A DNA stretch of 64,000 nucleotides from Pseudoips prasinana (GCA_951640165.1 OX621247.1:23968001-24032000); one strand, 5' to 3'. Counted from the stretch's first letter, positions 46,602-57,603 are shown. The notes: generated by a model not told the origin, from the sequence alone. Numbers and translations are program-made.

Positions 46602-48267
46602 ATGATTTTTATGGCAGGAGTAAGAAATTTACAAGCCCAACAAATGACAGAGGAGTCAGAGAAAGAAAGAAGAGAAAAACGGACAAAGACCGTCGCAAAG
46701 AAGGATGTGAGGAAGGCCGGGGAAAGGTTTACCCGCCCGGCAACTCCCGTTCCTGGGACATCCCAGGGAGCCGCGAGCATGGAGAGTGATAGCTCCCTCA
46801 GGTCCGCGGTGTCCATGGAGTCTCTGGATAGCCGAGGAGAGACTCTTAAGCGGGCCAACACTGCGGGGCATGGTCTCCGGAGAGTTCTTGCCAAAAAGGG
46901 CACGGTAGAAGAGGACTCAATAAACGATTTGGCGTTCATACTGGATCCTGAAAAGGCTCCAGTAGTCAGAAAAAAAGATAAAAACCAACTCCCCCGGGTC
47001 GAGGACCTGGCCGAGGAGTTTCGGCAGCAGCCGACAGCCGACCTGGGCGCAGTAATGCAAGAATCACTAACGTCGGTAGAAGAAGTGGAGGATAAGTCCC
47101 GTCACTTAAAGGGCGACTTTGTCCATGCCTTGAGGCTGGCAGCCCGGAAAGTTCAGGCGGCTGCCACCGAACTTCACGGGAGGACCTACAGCAATAGGCT
47201 GGAGCAGGAAAACCAGCAGTTGCGTTCGCAGTTGGCCTTCTTAGAGTCTCGTGTGGCCGCCATGTCGGCTGAGCTGGCTGAGCTTCGTCGGCGTGATGTT
47301 CGGGCTATTCCGCTCGTACCGACCCCATCTCGGCCGTCATCGCAGACACAGCCGCCGTTGCCGAGACCGTCGCCACCGCGTGCACTTGAGAGGAGTCTGT
47401 CAGCGTATTATTCAGCCCCGGCACCACAAAGAGGCATCCCTAGTGCTCTTGCCTCTGCACCAAATCGGGAAGATCCAGGCGAGAGGTTTGCGGGACTTTT
47501 GGACCGCAAAATTACAGAAATAGGGCGCATCTGGGACCAACGCTAGGTCCAGATGCGTCAACATATAATGGATGAGATCTTCCCGGGAAGGGCCATCCGC
47601 TCGGAGCGCAGCGCCACCCCCAATTACAGGAACCGTGAAGGCCACGACGGGGGGAAAGAGGAGCGGCAGGAAACCGAGGCACCGGGCTGCTGCCACGGAA
47701 GCCGCTGCTGCTAGGACCGCAGCAATACCTGCGCTTACAGCACCACCGCCATCCACTGAGGGCACCTGGGCTCAAGTGGTTGGCCGAAGAGCAGCTCACC
47801 AGAATCGGCCACCCCCACCTCGGCCTCTAAAGGGACCGGCGGCACTGCCGCGACCTCCTTCGTCCACAGCGGTAACCGTTAACGTGCCACCGAACTCGGC
47901 CACTACCTTGGCAGAGATAATGAAGGTGGCGAGAACGAAGGTCAAGTTGAACGATCTTGGTCTGGAGGCGGGCCTCCGTCCTAAGAGAGCCTTGACCGGG
48001 GGTCTCATTTTGAGAATCCCTGGTCCAGAGGGCGGAGGCCTTGACCAGTCGCCTCAGAGACGCCTTAGCCGAGACAGACGCAGTGGTGATGTGCCCTGTG
48101 GCTATGGGAGAGCTCCGGGTGTTAGACCTGGATGACTCCGTCAACCCCACCGAAGTAGCTGAAGCCATGGCCACGACTGGAGGATGTGCCGTCGCCGACG
48201 TAAAGGTCAGCGAAATTCGGTTATCCCCGTCCGGCTTGGGATTGGTGTGGGTTCGGTGCCCACTTGT
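46602..48267 (+). pseudogene. R1-like ORF1 (gag-like), frameshifted
   Basis: 46602-47546 is open for 314 codons: a charged N-terminal part, PATPVPGTSQG, SAVSMESLDSRGETLKR, a coiled-coil-like stretch LEQENQQLRSQLAFLESRVA and a Pro-rich linker, stopped at TAG 47544. Homologous text continues in a second frame (47572-48040, with ATTLAEIMKVARTKVKL and LILRIPGPEGG) and a third (48041-48267, with VSEIRLSPSGLGLVWVRCPL). At least one stop and two frameshifts have killed it. The usual CCHC knuckles after WVRCP are absent because the next segment was replaced. An extra frame at 46565-46700 may hold the original N-terminus. Confidence 0.75.
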
Positions 48268-50385
48268 TGTGAGCCTCTCTGTTGAGCGAGTTGTAGAGAT
48301 TTCATGTGTTGAGTTGGAGCAATTTATTGTTTTGAGTCTTTACAAACCTCCTTGTGCGCCATTTGATACTTTTTCAGATATTATGGAGGATGCATTAAAT
48401 AAATTATCTAACAGCCATAAAACAGTTATCATTTGTGGAGATTTTAATATAAACATTTTGGAGAAAAGCACAATAAGTTGCAATTTATAAAATTTGTTTA
48501 AATCCTATAATTTATATCACAATTTTACAGAACCAACTAGAGTAACTGCTACAAGTGCTACAACAAGTGCATTGATAATATATTTAGCACTGTAAAACCT
48601 TTATTTAAATCAATAGTCAATAAAATTCAGTCAGATCATTCAGGTCAGTTGGTAACTTATTCAAATGCTCCAAAAATTAAAAGAAAACTTATAAGCTACA
48701 TTCCATTTAGTGAAAACCGCTTAGAAAAATTTAAATGTAATATAGTAAAACAAATAGCATGGCTGCCCTATCATGATAATCCGGATCACTTGTACAACAG
48801 CTCTTTATTCAATTTGATTAATGATGAGTTCTGCACAATATTTACACCCAAACAACTGTCTGTAAGTGACCGTCTGGTATTCAGTGATTGGGCAACTCCA
48901 GGCATCTATAAAAGTCGGAATCGGTTGTATGAATTGTATGAAGAAAGATCCCATAATCATAATACAGCTTTTCAAGAATATGTGAAACAATATGCCAAAA
49001 CATTTAGACGAGCCTGTACCGCTGTTAAATCTTTGCACATAAAAAATATACTTAAATCTTCTACAAATATAATCAAAACTACTTGGAAGATAATTAATGC
49101 TGAGACAGGTAAAACAAAAATACGTAGTCGTGATTTTAACTTAATAATAAACAATATAGATATTAAAGGCGATTTGGAGATTGCGACTGAGTTTGAAAAA
49201 TATTTTTCGAATATTCCAGTCATAATTACTAACTCTCTTTCATATTCTTCTACATCTGCTGAGCAGATACTCAAGCAAAGCGTAGGGTCGTGTGACACAG
49301 TTTTTGAATTTTCGGTGGTTAGCCCTAAAGATATTTTAAATGCTTTCAAGAGTATTAATATGAAAAACACAAAGGGTCTGTGGGGTCTATCTGTTAAGAC
49401 TGTTTCATCAATTATTACTATAATCGCCCCACACTTAGCTACTGTGTTCAATTGCTGTGTTGCATCAGGTGTATTTCCTGACTTGATGAAGTATAGTAAA
49501 ATCATTCCTTTGTTTAAAGCTGGTGATACTTCAGACCCTTCAAATTTTTGACCTGTTTCCGTGCTGCCCACTCTTAGTAAAATATTTGAAAAGCTTATGC
49601 TTAGCCAGCTGCTCAGACACTTTAATATACATAATTTACTACACCGGAAACAGTTTGGATTCACAAAGGGTTCTTCAACCATAGATGCAGGGGTCAACTT
49701 ATTAAAAAGTATATTCGCGGCGTGGGAAGACTCGCAAGATGCATTAGGTATCTTTTGCGATTTGTCCAAAGCGTTCGATTGCGTACATCATGATACTCTG
49801 GTCAGAAAATTACACCACTACGGTATTAGGAACGAGGCTCTCGAACTTCTGACTTCTTACTTGGGCAATAGAATTCAGAAGGTCGAAATAAACGGCAAAA
49901 TATCTCCGGGATCTCCAGTGGTAATGGGCGTTCCATGGGGGTCAATTCTTGGCCCATTTTTGTTTTTAATTTATATAAATGACTTACCTTACTATGTAAG
50001 GGATAAGCATGAGATTGTGTTGTTTGCAGATGATACTTCCCTGACGTTCAAAATAAACCGACAATTAAGCAATTTTGACGATGTTAATGATGCAATCTCT
50101 AAAGTTGTTCATTGGTTTAATGCCAATAATCTTGTGCTTAATGATAAGAAAACTAGTCATAAAATTCACTACACCGAATGTGAAACAGGCGACAACCAAT
50201 GTACAACTTAATGGAGCTAGGTTGGACCCTGTTGAATCAACTGTGTTCTTGGGTATCACTATTGACTCAAAGCTACAATGGAGCCCACAAATAGAAAAAC
50301 TGTCCGGCAAATTAAGTTCTGCAGCATATGCAGTGAAAACTATTAGACGGCTGACTGATGTTGACACAGCTAGAATGGTTTAGAG
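48268..50385 (+). pseudogene. Jockey/CR1-type LINE segment inside the R1-like LINE
   Basis: Begins mid-endonuclease (VELEQFIVLSLYKPP, then ICGDFNINI) and runs through a linker (48649-49551) into the reverse transcriptase: SKIFEKLMLSQL, QFGFTKGSST, motif A FCDLSKAFDCVHHDTL, motif B as VPWGSILGP (usually VPQG; here Q is W), motif C FADDTS, then STVFLGITIDSKLQW and ends at TARMV. Defects: several stops at 48490-48650, a TGA at 49549 where the frame otherwise continues, and a frameshift near 50150. It lacks both its own 5' end and its 3' end. It is a relative of LINE-J at 41727, not the same copy. Confidence 0.8.
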
Positions 50386-51810
50386 AGTTTAGACATCGTC
50401 AACGCCTTCAACTCCGTCCCCTGGCGGGCGATACGGGAGGCACTGGTCCATCATAACGTGCCTCCCTATCTCCGTAGTATAGTCGGGGCATATTTGCGCG
50501 ACAGGACGATTCAATTCGTCGATTGGAACGGGATTGAGATCCAGATGGAGCTCTCCTGCGGGGTTCCTCAGGGGTCCGTGTTGGGACCTCTGCTATGGAG
50601 CCTCGCGTACGATGCGGTCCTGCGGATAAGCCTTCCTCCCGGAGTGAGCGTCGTCTGCTATGCGGACGACACGCTCGTCATAGCCCGGGAGGTAAGCTTC
50701 CAGCGGGCGGTACGGCTCGCCGAACTCGGAGTTGCGTGTGTCATCGCGGCCATAACGAGACTGGGCCTTCGGGTAGCGCCTCACAAGACCGAGGCGCTAT
50801 GGTTCCACGGCTTACGCCGTAGGGAGGAACCACCCAGTATGTCGGTGCGTGTAGGTGACGCAGAGGTCAGGGTGGGGCGGTACATGAAGTACCTGGGCCT
50901 CACCCTAGACAGCCGATGGGGCTTCGAGGAGCATTTCGGGCGTCTGGCCCCCCGAGTGCGCCGGGTAACCGGTGCGTTACACCGGCTTTTGCCGAACCTT
51001 GGGGGTCCCAGGGAAGAAGTTCGCCGCCTCTACGGAGGTGTCGTGCGATCCATGGTCCTTTATGGGGCGCCCGTCTGGTTTGAACGCCTGACGGGCGCCT
51101 CCCGCTGCAGAGCTATTTTGAATAGCCTGCAGCGTGTGGTGGCCATACGGATCGCACGAGGATACCGGACGGTATCCTTTGAGGCGGCGGCACTCCTGGC
51201 GCGCCTCCCGCCGTTTGATCTCCTGGCGGCAGTCGACGCGACGGTTCACACCGAGATCCGCGTCCGCCGGGAGAGCGGTGAGGCGCCGGAGCAGAAGCTC
51301 GTTGCCTATAAGCGGGATGCACACCGGCGTGTACTAACACAGTGGCGCGCACGGCTTGAGTTGCGCCTGAATGCGCGCCAACGTGCCGTCGGTGCTATCC
51401 TGCCTCACCTCGAGGCCTGGGTGGGAAGGAAGGGCGGTTACGTCACTTACAGACTGACTCAGATACTCACCGGACACGGGTATTTCGGTGAGTATATGTG
51501 CCGGATCGGCCGAGAAGTGACGACACATTGTCACCATTGCGGGAGCGACCTGGACTCTGCCCAGCATACGCTGGAGGAGTGCCCGGCCTGGGAGGCCGAG
51601 AGACGAGTTCTGGTCGCTGAGATCGGACGGGATCTTTCGCAGCGAGCAGTCGTGTATGCGATGCTGGCTGGCGACTCCATCAAATGGGACGCCGTGGTCT
51701 CCTTCTGCGAAGCAGTCATGCTCCAGAAGGAGGCCGCCAAGCGGGATCGGGAACGAGCCGACCCCGCTCGTAGACGGAGGAGGCGTCGGGGCGGCGGCGG
51801 CAGCCGTTAG
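50386..51810 (+). pseudogene. R1-like reverse transcriptase, C-terminal two thirds
   Basis: Open from motif A (LDIVNAFNSVPW) for about 474 codons to a TAG. It shows motif B (GVPQGSVLGPLLW), the YADD catalytic box (VVCYADDTLVIA), the post-palm LGLTLDSRWGF and thumb region SMVLYGAPVWF. Near the end is a zinc-finger-like C-x2-C ... H-x4-C (CHHCGSDLDSAQHTLEEC), then an Arg-rich tail. The endonuclease and fingers subdomain that should precede are missing, replaced by the 48268-50385 segment. The intact frame suggests the element is young, or that the replacement is recent. Confidence 0.8.
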
Positions 51811-52182
51811 CTCTACTCCCCTCGGGGTTGCGGTGGCAGTATGAGAAGTGTCCTCTACTGCCGCCACGTGCAAGCAGCCCCGGGAAGACAGCGAACTGTT
51901 TGTGGCGCAGTCGCTGTGCCATACTGGCAGGAGTCAGCAAATGGGGAGGGCAACCCACAGCTCTCCCCGGGTGCGTGTCCCGACCATCTGGAACACGGCG
52001 CAAAAGGGGGGCACCGGAGCTGCATACCCGCGTTCCCGGGGCTCCCCCTATCAGGCGCCGCGCAGAGGAAGTCCACGGCAGGTTATGTTTAGTCGGTGCG
52101 AGTCCGACATACCCACCCGCAGACACTTTTTGCGGGTGGCATGCATTAGCCTTCCCCTGCCTTATCAAAAAAAAAAAAAAGT
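51811..52182 (+). other. R1-like LINE 3' untranslated region and poly(A)
   Basis: GC-rich, with a stem 'ccacccgcagaca...tgcgggtgg' near 52109-52139 and a run of A at 52167-52180. ORFs on either strand here are by-products of base composition. Confidence 0.7.
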
Positions 52183-52203
52183 TGGATGTGCTGGCGTCTG
52201 TAC
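52183..52203 (+). mobile_element. MITE-c copy 2, right end
   Basis: TGGATGTGCTGGCGTCTGTA completes the inverted repeat of 46328-46458 and holds the second target-site copy. Confidence 0.75.
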
Positions 52204-52375
52204 CTATGTTTAACGTGTGTCTACCTGTAGCATTGTGGATCCCATACTCGCATTGTCATCTCTATTGTGTGTCACTCAAAATAAAACTTCTACTCTTAAT
52301 ATTTGCTATCAAACTAATACAACATCGGTTTGCTTTGCAGATTCATCGCTGAAACTGACATATTTTTATTGGTAA

Positions 52376-52560
52376 CTAGCTGTACTATGCGCGCTTTGCT
52401 ACGGCAATATATGAAATTCATTTGAATGATAGTGGCGCCATCTGTCGAAGATTGGTCATACTATCTCAGAAACCTTCGTGGGCTCATGAACAAACACTAT
52501 ACTGAAGTTTGTCACATAATCAAATGCATAGTTTACGATTCTATAAAGGACAAACAGACA
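52376..52560 (-). repeat. Possible Helitron-like element, reverse
   Basis: Plus strand opens 'aactagctgtactatgcgcg', the complement of a CAGCTAGTT end. No clear 5' end found. Confidence 0.3.
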
Positions 52561-52570
52561 GCGACGTCTC

Positions 52571-52843
52571 AATTTTAGGGTTCCGTACCCGAAAGGTAAA
52601 ACGGGACCCTATTACTAAGACTTCGCTGTCTGTCTGTCTGTCCGTCTATCACCAGGCTGTAATCTCATGAACCGTGATAGTCATACAGTTGAAAGTTTCA
52701 CAGATAATGATTTCTGTTGCCGCTATAACAACAAATACTAAAAAACTAAATAAAATAAATATTTAAGAGGGCTCCCATACAACAAACGTGAATTTTGTTT
52801 TTATAGATATTGGTACGGAACCCTTCGCTCTTGGCTGGTTTTT
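52571..52843. mobile_element. REP-6, intact MITE-like copy
   Basis: Ends are inverted: AGGGTTCCGTACC at the left and GGTACGGAACCCT at the right (13 bases). The interior matches the split copy at 8679-9270. No coding potential. Confidence 0.7.
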
Positions 52844-52849
52844 ATATAA

Positions 52850-54418
52850 ACAGAAGAAAATAATGTGTGATGTAACTAAGCGAGATTGAGTTTATAGCGT
52901 TAGGACATTGTAGGTTTAGGATTTGTAGTAGGATAAGTAAAAGATTTCACAAAATAACTGCTGTGTATTTCAAAAATATTCCTAATAGTCAAAAATTTAA
53001 TTATTTCATCTGGCATATTCTTTGAAATACACACCAGCTATTTTGGGAAATTGATAGAACGTGGAATGCTTATCTTAATACAATTTTAGACTGGACCCTA
53101 TATTTCTGACCAAGGGCGAGTCAGATTCGAACATCAAGAAACAAGTAGAGGACGGTGGTATATAAACCTGTTTTGGTAATAAATCCCTTTGTCAGCGCTT
53201 TGGAATTTTTTTATTAATATTTTCTAAAACCATTAAAATGGATTACACATTAGCTACTTGCTTTTCTTGGTTGTAGACTCCTAAAAAGTTAACTTATATG
53301 TTGATAAAGTACTACTGTCCATTTAATGGTAAGTGTCTGGAACTTGCCTGATCCTAATCGTTTAGATTCTTCATCGATCTTTTCATTGTGTCACTGTTGA
53401 TACTGGCTAAGAGAAGTAGCTGCTGTGGTTAGGAGAGCGACTGGTCCCATAAAGAAAACACTATAAATAACAATAGAAGTTAAGGATAAATAATGTTCAA
53501 TAGTTCTGGTTTTAAAGAAATTTTCGCTTTACAAATGGTTAATTTAAACTATATTATAATTACTTTTTCATAATATTAATAGTCTGGTGGCCATTGTACC
53601 AGCACCCTCTATAAATCCAGGATAATCACTTAGCTGTTATGCTATTAATGGTCTACTTCGACCTTATATTCATGAGCTCCCTTACGGTAGATGCCACCCT
53701 TTGGCTTTATTCTAGTAACATAACTGATTGAAACGTTCAAAGTTGCAAATGAAAGATCATATAATATTGATGTATCCCGAAGTTTAACGTTTTTGTTTAA
53801 GAGCATCAAAAAGAAAAACACAAACACCCTCAATATTTATTGTGAATACATTTATTTTATTCTAACTAACTAAACGTACGCAACGTACAACTTATTCCAA
53901 ATCAATTATTGCACATTGTATTAGGAAGAAATACATAACAACTTTTGAATAAATAACAATACTTCAACAAAAACAACAACAACATTGTTTTAGGCACCCA
54001 ATACAAACACACATTCAATCAAAGTGGCATCATTCTGATTAAATCAGCCGGAGTTAGAATGACGTCAGACTGAAGGAAACGGATGTTGATAAATTATGTG
54101 ATGATCCAACCGTTTGACTGATGTATCAAAATTGCCCGATTGCATGGGTAATGCCTCCTTATACTTATACAATTTGTATTATTTACTTATCTTATAACTT
54201 CAATTTGCTCACTTTCTGCTTGTATTTACATTAGGTATAATAAATTAAATTGTGCATAGTTGACGCACATGCTAGAAGCAATAAAGTCATTCAACATTGC
54301 GAGAAAGAATTTATAATTATAAATTTTTAGTTGGTTTAGAGTGAAAAAAATCTTTATCGCAATTGGATATCTATTGACTTAAATAACATATTATTACGTA
54401 TTAGAAGGTACCGTCTAC
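52850..54418. other. Intergenic DNA downstream of gene 2
   Basis: AT-rich with no repeats recognised and only short ORFs. Confidence 0.4.
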
Positions 54419-54419
54419 T

Positions 54420-54425
54420 TTTATT
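54420..54425 (-). terminator. Candidate poly(A) signal of gene 2
   Basis: AATAAA on the minus strand, 50 bases after the TAG at 54475-54477. If used, the 3' untranslated region is very short; other AATAAA-like sites lie further on, near 53850. Confidence 0.4.
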
Positions 54426-54474
54426 TACACGGGCTTATATCTAAAATGTACTAGTATATGTTGTCATATGTGGC

Positions 54475-56745
54475 CTATGATGATGATCGTTTTTTCTGTT
54501 CATTTCTGTCACTTTTGCTCTTTGCATGTAATGTCGGATGTAAATCTGATGGTTTCGTCATACGTTTTGGATGTGAATGGTAGTTCCTCGGGTACGCTGG
54601 TGGTTTTTGTTTACTCACTGGAGGCATATAGTGATATCCTACTGTATATTCCGCTTCAGGGTTATAATCTTGATGAGCTACAGATTGACTGTAAGTGGCT
54701 GAATGTGAATTAACATATGACACTTTTTCAGTGCTAGGATTGTGAAGGAATGTTTGTGGAACCATAATTTTGTATGGCATCTGATATTTTGAAGAATATG
54801 GGGTAGGGGTAACATAACTGACTGTTTGTATCGCTCCAGCGCTATTTGGCTTGTCCATTGAAGCTTGTTTGTAATGCGAAGGTAGAACTGTCGCTATGGT
54901 ATGATCCTTGCTAGGGTAATTTTCTGATAGAACTAAACCATGTTGTTCTCTCTCTGAGTCATGATCTTGCTGACCAATTGTTTGATATACATAATTTTGA
55001 GCTCCATCATCCGTTTGCGACTGGTACGTGTATTCAGGTTGTGCAGTTTGAGAAGAATACGCACTATGAGTCTCTTTTGGAGCCTCTTCTTCTGTATAAT
55101 ATTGTTGCGAAACAGCAGCCCCATTATGTGTTCCATAATCCGGTGCAGGAGATCCCGCTGTTTCATAGTCAGCACTTAGTGATTGTGAATGTTGATCATT
55201 CGGTGAACCGTATTCGGGAGCGACAGTTTGTGTTACAAATTCCGCAACCGGGTGACCCTGAGGTGTTCCATAATCTACTCCAGGAGTGACGGCAGCTTCA
55301 TAGGAAACTTGAGCTGGTATTTCATATTGAACGTGTGTCTCATGCATTCCAGCTCCATGGCCCAATGATACGTGGTCGTTCTGAACATGCGATGTCCCAT
55401 CTTCTGTTTGTTGTTGGTAATGTGATGAAGGCATATAGTATTTCTGCGATGATAGTGAAGTCTTCGGAACGTATTCATATTGATACTCGTGTTTCTGTGG
55501 TAATGAATATTGCTTGTACAGAGAGTGGCCTTTAGGAACGGACATGTAATGATGACGAGGATAGCTTGAAGGGTATCGAGCCATTACTGGTTGGACAGCA
55601 GAGTACTGAACACCCGAATGATGAGAGTGAGTATATGACGGCTGAACATAGGGATGTGCGTAGTGCTGAGGTTCATAATGTGCTACCGATGATGGAACTG
55701 AACTTCCTCCATTAGCCGAATTTAGCGAACTAGAGTAAGCCATAACTTGGGGTGCGAATTTATATCCACTTTTCTTAAAATATTGATTGACCAGATCTTG
55801 CAAGTTTAAGTGGTTCAAGTAATTCGATAGTGGATAGTTGTGTGGTAAATCAGCATATAGTTCAGCCGTTGGATTTGTCAGAGAGGAGCTCGGTATTCTC
55901 AGTACCAATACTGGAACAACCTTCTGTTCTAAGTGATTACCATGCGGCCGCAAATGGTCTTGAGTTAATCCAACATTCTGGTAATCAGGGTTTTTAAGGA
56001 GTTGAGAAGGATCAACTAGATAGTTAGGCATTATTGACGGAAACTGTCCGCTCAATCCACTAAACTGTTCACCGTTATATGTTGTGTATAGCGTCGAAGG
56101 GTGTGATATGTACGAAGAACCGTGTTCCGAAGACGTGTGAGACAAAGACGAATGTGAAGCAGGCGAAGGAGTTTTAAATTCAATTGCAGGTTTTTCATAG
56201 TTATAGGCAGGCTTTTCTTCAACCAATTCGAAAGCTTGAGATGGAGTAATTTCAACACTTGTTTTCACCGGTTTGCCAGAGTTATCATAATGATTGATTA
56301 GTGAGTGGGTATTAGAGGACGGAATGTCTTCTTGAGAATACGGATATATCATGAACTTGCCTTTTTCATGTGATGGTTTTCCAAAATATGAATACGTGTA
56401 ACCTTTGTTCGTTTTGTAACCATATCCTAAATTAGCGTCAATGGTTCTTTTTCCCTTAGTCTTAGTGTCAGTGTCGTTAACAATCTCTATGGCTATTACA
56501 GCTGGGAAATGTGCAGGTGGAGGTATGCTTTGTGAACCCTTACTTTTTAGTTCGAGTTCGGTTTTCTTTTCTTCTTCATGTGTCTCACTTTTAATTCCAT
56601 ACTTTTCTTCGACATCTCTGAGAAACTTCTTTTCATCTGCGGTCAAAGTGGTGTTGGATGTTTTGCTTTTATCTTTTATCTGTGATTTGTATTTCTTGGG
56701 TTCAGGGTCCGCACATGTTGTTGTCAGCGCCACACAGAGTATTAT
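54475..56745 (-). CDS. Gene 2 main exon: secreted Tyr/His/Ser-rich protein
   Basis: 756 residues from a splice acceptor (AATATCAATTTCAG) above 56745 to TAG at 54475. The first codons IILCVALTTTCA are the second half of a signal peptide with cleavage expected before DPEP. Next comes a charged segment (about 20-75; EEKYG, HEEEKK), then a block with TIDANLGYGYKTNKGYTYSY and FMIYPYSQEDIP (about 108-145), a Ser/His-rich spacer, and a likely folded or interaction block PVLVLRIPSSSL...NYLNHLNLQDLVNQYF (about 282-337). The C-terminal half has Tyr/His/Gln/Pro repeats including DYGTPQ, EYGSPN and DYGTHN, and ends basic (EQKKRSSS). No chitin-binding R&R consensus was seen. Family not recognised; a cuticle or other matrix protein is plausible from composition only. 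Confidence 0.85.
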   Translation of the reverse strand: MILCVALTTTCADPEPKKYKSQIKDKSKTSNTTLTADEKKFLRDVEEKYGIKSETHEEEKKTELELKSKGSQSIPPPAHFPAVIAIEIVNDTDTKTKGKRTIDANLGYGYKTNKGYTYSYFGKPSHEKGKFMIYPYSQEDIPSSNTHSLINHYDNSGKPVKTSVEITPSQAFELVEEKPAYNYEKPAIEFKTPSPASHSSLSHTSSEHGSSYISHPSTLYTTYNGEQFSGLSGQFPSIMPNYLVDPSQLLKNPDYQNVGLTQDHLRPHGNHLEQKVVPVLVLRIPSSSLTNPTAELYADLPHNYPLSNYLNHLNLQDLVNQYFKKSGYKFAPQVMAYSSSLNSANGGSSVPSSVAHYEPQHYAHPYVQPSYTHSHHSGVQYSAVQPVMARYPSSYPRHHYMSVPKGHSLYKQYSLPQKHEYQYEYVPKTSLSSQKYYMPSSHYQQQTEDGTSHVQNDHVSLGHGAGMHETHVQYEIPAQVSYEAAVTPGVDYGTPQGHPVAEFVTQTVAPEYGSPNDQHSQSLSADYETAGSPAPDYGTHNGAAVSQQYYTEEEAPKETHSAYSSQTAQPEYTYQSQTDDGAQNYVYQTIGQQDHDSEREQHGLVLSENYPSKDHTIATVLPSHYKQASMDKPNSAGAIQTVSYVTPTPYSSKYQMPYKIMVPQTFLHNPSTEKVSYVNSHSATYSQSVAHQDYNPEAEYTVGYHYMPPVSKQKPPAYPRNYHSHPKRMTKPSDLHPTLHAKSKSDRNEQKKRSSS

Positions 56746-57543
56746 CTGAAATTGATATTAAACTGTTGTTAGAAATAAATATTATAGAACATTAAAATAT
56801 TATTACGTTTGATAAAGTGTTAAGCTTATTGAATTAAGGCTACCAACATTGTGGAAGGTGTGGGAAGTGATACGGTTGATAAAATTACAAAGTACATTTA
56901 TTGTATGAAGTTTGTATGTGATTATATGATATGAAGTTAATAAAAATAACACTCCTTTCAATTTCATACAGTTAATGTATGTTCAAACCATTGAACCGCT
57001 TGCCTATAGCTACTAAATCGGCCTTAAGATTGTCAAAATGTAGTTTTCTTTTTCTGACATATCCTACAGGAGATCAAAATAATTCAAATATTAAAAATTC
57101 TTCAAGGTTACGTAACGTAACCGAAGTAATTTTACAAATATAAAGCTATTATCACCTTCTACCAATTTAAAAATTACAATATTTATGTCGGCAAGAGATC
57201 GTTTAAAGAAAGCATCTTTAAACATAGAACATCGTTTAATTTAAAATAAAAGTCTCAAGTTAGTGATCTGGTATGTAAACATTATATTATATACATAACA
57301 TCAGTCCGCCATGTTTCTATAAAACAAAGCCAATGGAAAACATCTACATCCTCCGAAAGTGGGTTAGCAAAGGAATCTTAAGCTTAACAGCGCCTACCCC
57401 GGATTGCTGAATTCAACAGGGTGCTAGTTCGATTACTACCGGTTGATTAAATTTATGAGTACCCATTTTTGAGATTAGATTTATTGAGAAAAATGCTATA
57501 AAAACTAAAAATTTATATCATATAACTGTGAAGGATGTATTAC
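56746..57543 (-). other. Proposed 0.8 kb intron of gene 2
   Basis: Bounded by GTAATA (57543-57538) and a good acceptor at 56748-56746. It contains a REP-5 copy at 57296-57505. The donor is weak beyond GT, which is the main doubt. Confidence 0.5.
57296..57505 (+). repeat. REP-5 copy 3
   Basis: 'tcagtccgccatgtttctat', 'gcctaccccggattgctg' and 'gagattagattta' match the copies near 18.4 kb. Confidence 0.55.
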
Positions 57544-57561
57544 TTTCTTGACTGTTTTCAT
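57544..57561 (-). CDS. Gene 2 candidate exon 1 (start of signal peptide)
   Basis: Six codons MKTVKK, directly followed by GTAATA. In phase 0 with the main exon this gives MKTVKKIILCVALTTTCA, then DPEP: a basic n-region, hydrophobic core and a small-residue cleavage site, textbook for a secreted insect protein. Upstream a TTTAAA at 57609-57604 and a TCAATT near 57580 could be a weak TATA box and initiator, giving a leader of about 20 bases. Weak points: the poor donor and the non-consensus start context (TTGATGA). Another first exon, even outside the window, is possible. Confidence 0.5.
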
Positions 57562-57603
57562 CAAGACTACTGTCTGACAATTGAGAGTAGTACCAAACCT
57601 AAT

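Larger units (their letters stand above)
46459..52182 (+). mobile_element. R1-like LINE, internally replaced, in MITE-c
   Basis: A GC-rich 5.7 kb element in AT-rich DNA. It starts 'ctgttcagtatcggttcg', has gag-like frames, a foreign middle (about 48268-50385), an R1-type reverse transcriptase 3' part, a GC-rich 3' untranslated region and a poly(A) run at 52167-52180. A 10-base target-site duplication TGGATGTGCT flanks it (46449-46458 and 52183-52192). The R1/Loa-type assignment rests on the reverse transcriptase wording and C-terminal zinc finger. R1 itself targets rDNA, but this insertion is not in rDNA. Confidence 0.8.

Noticed and set aside
47412..48174. Long minus-strand ORFs at 47.4-48.2 kb
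   Set aside because: They are antisense frames of the GC-rich R1-like LINE.
51334..52168. Minus-strand and plus-strand ORFs over the LINE end
   Set aside because: High GC content leaves frames open by chance; they overlap the reverse transcriptase and its 3' untranslated region.
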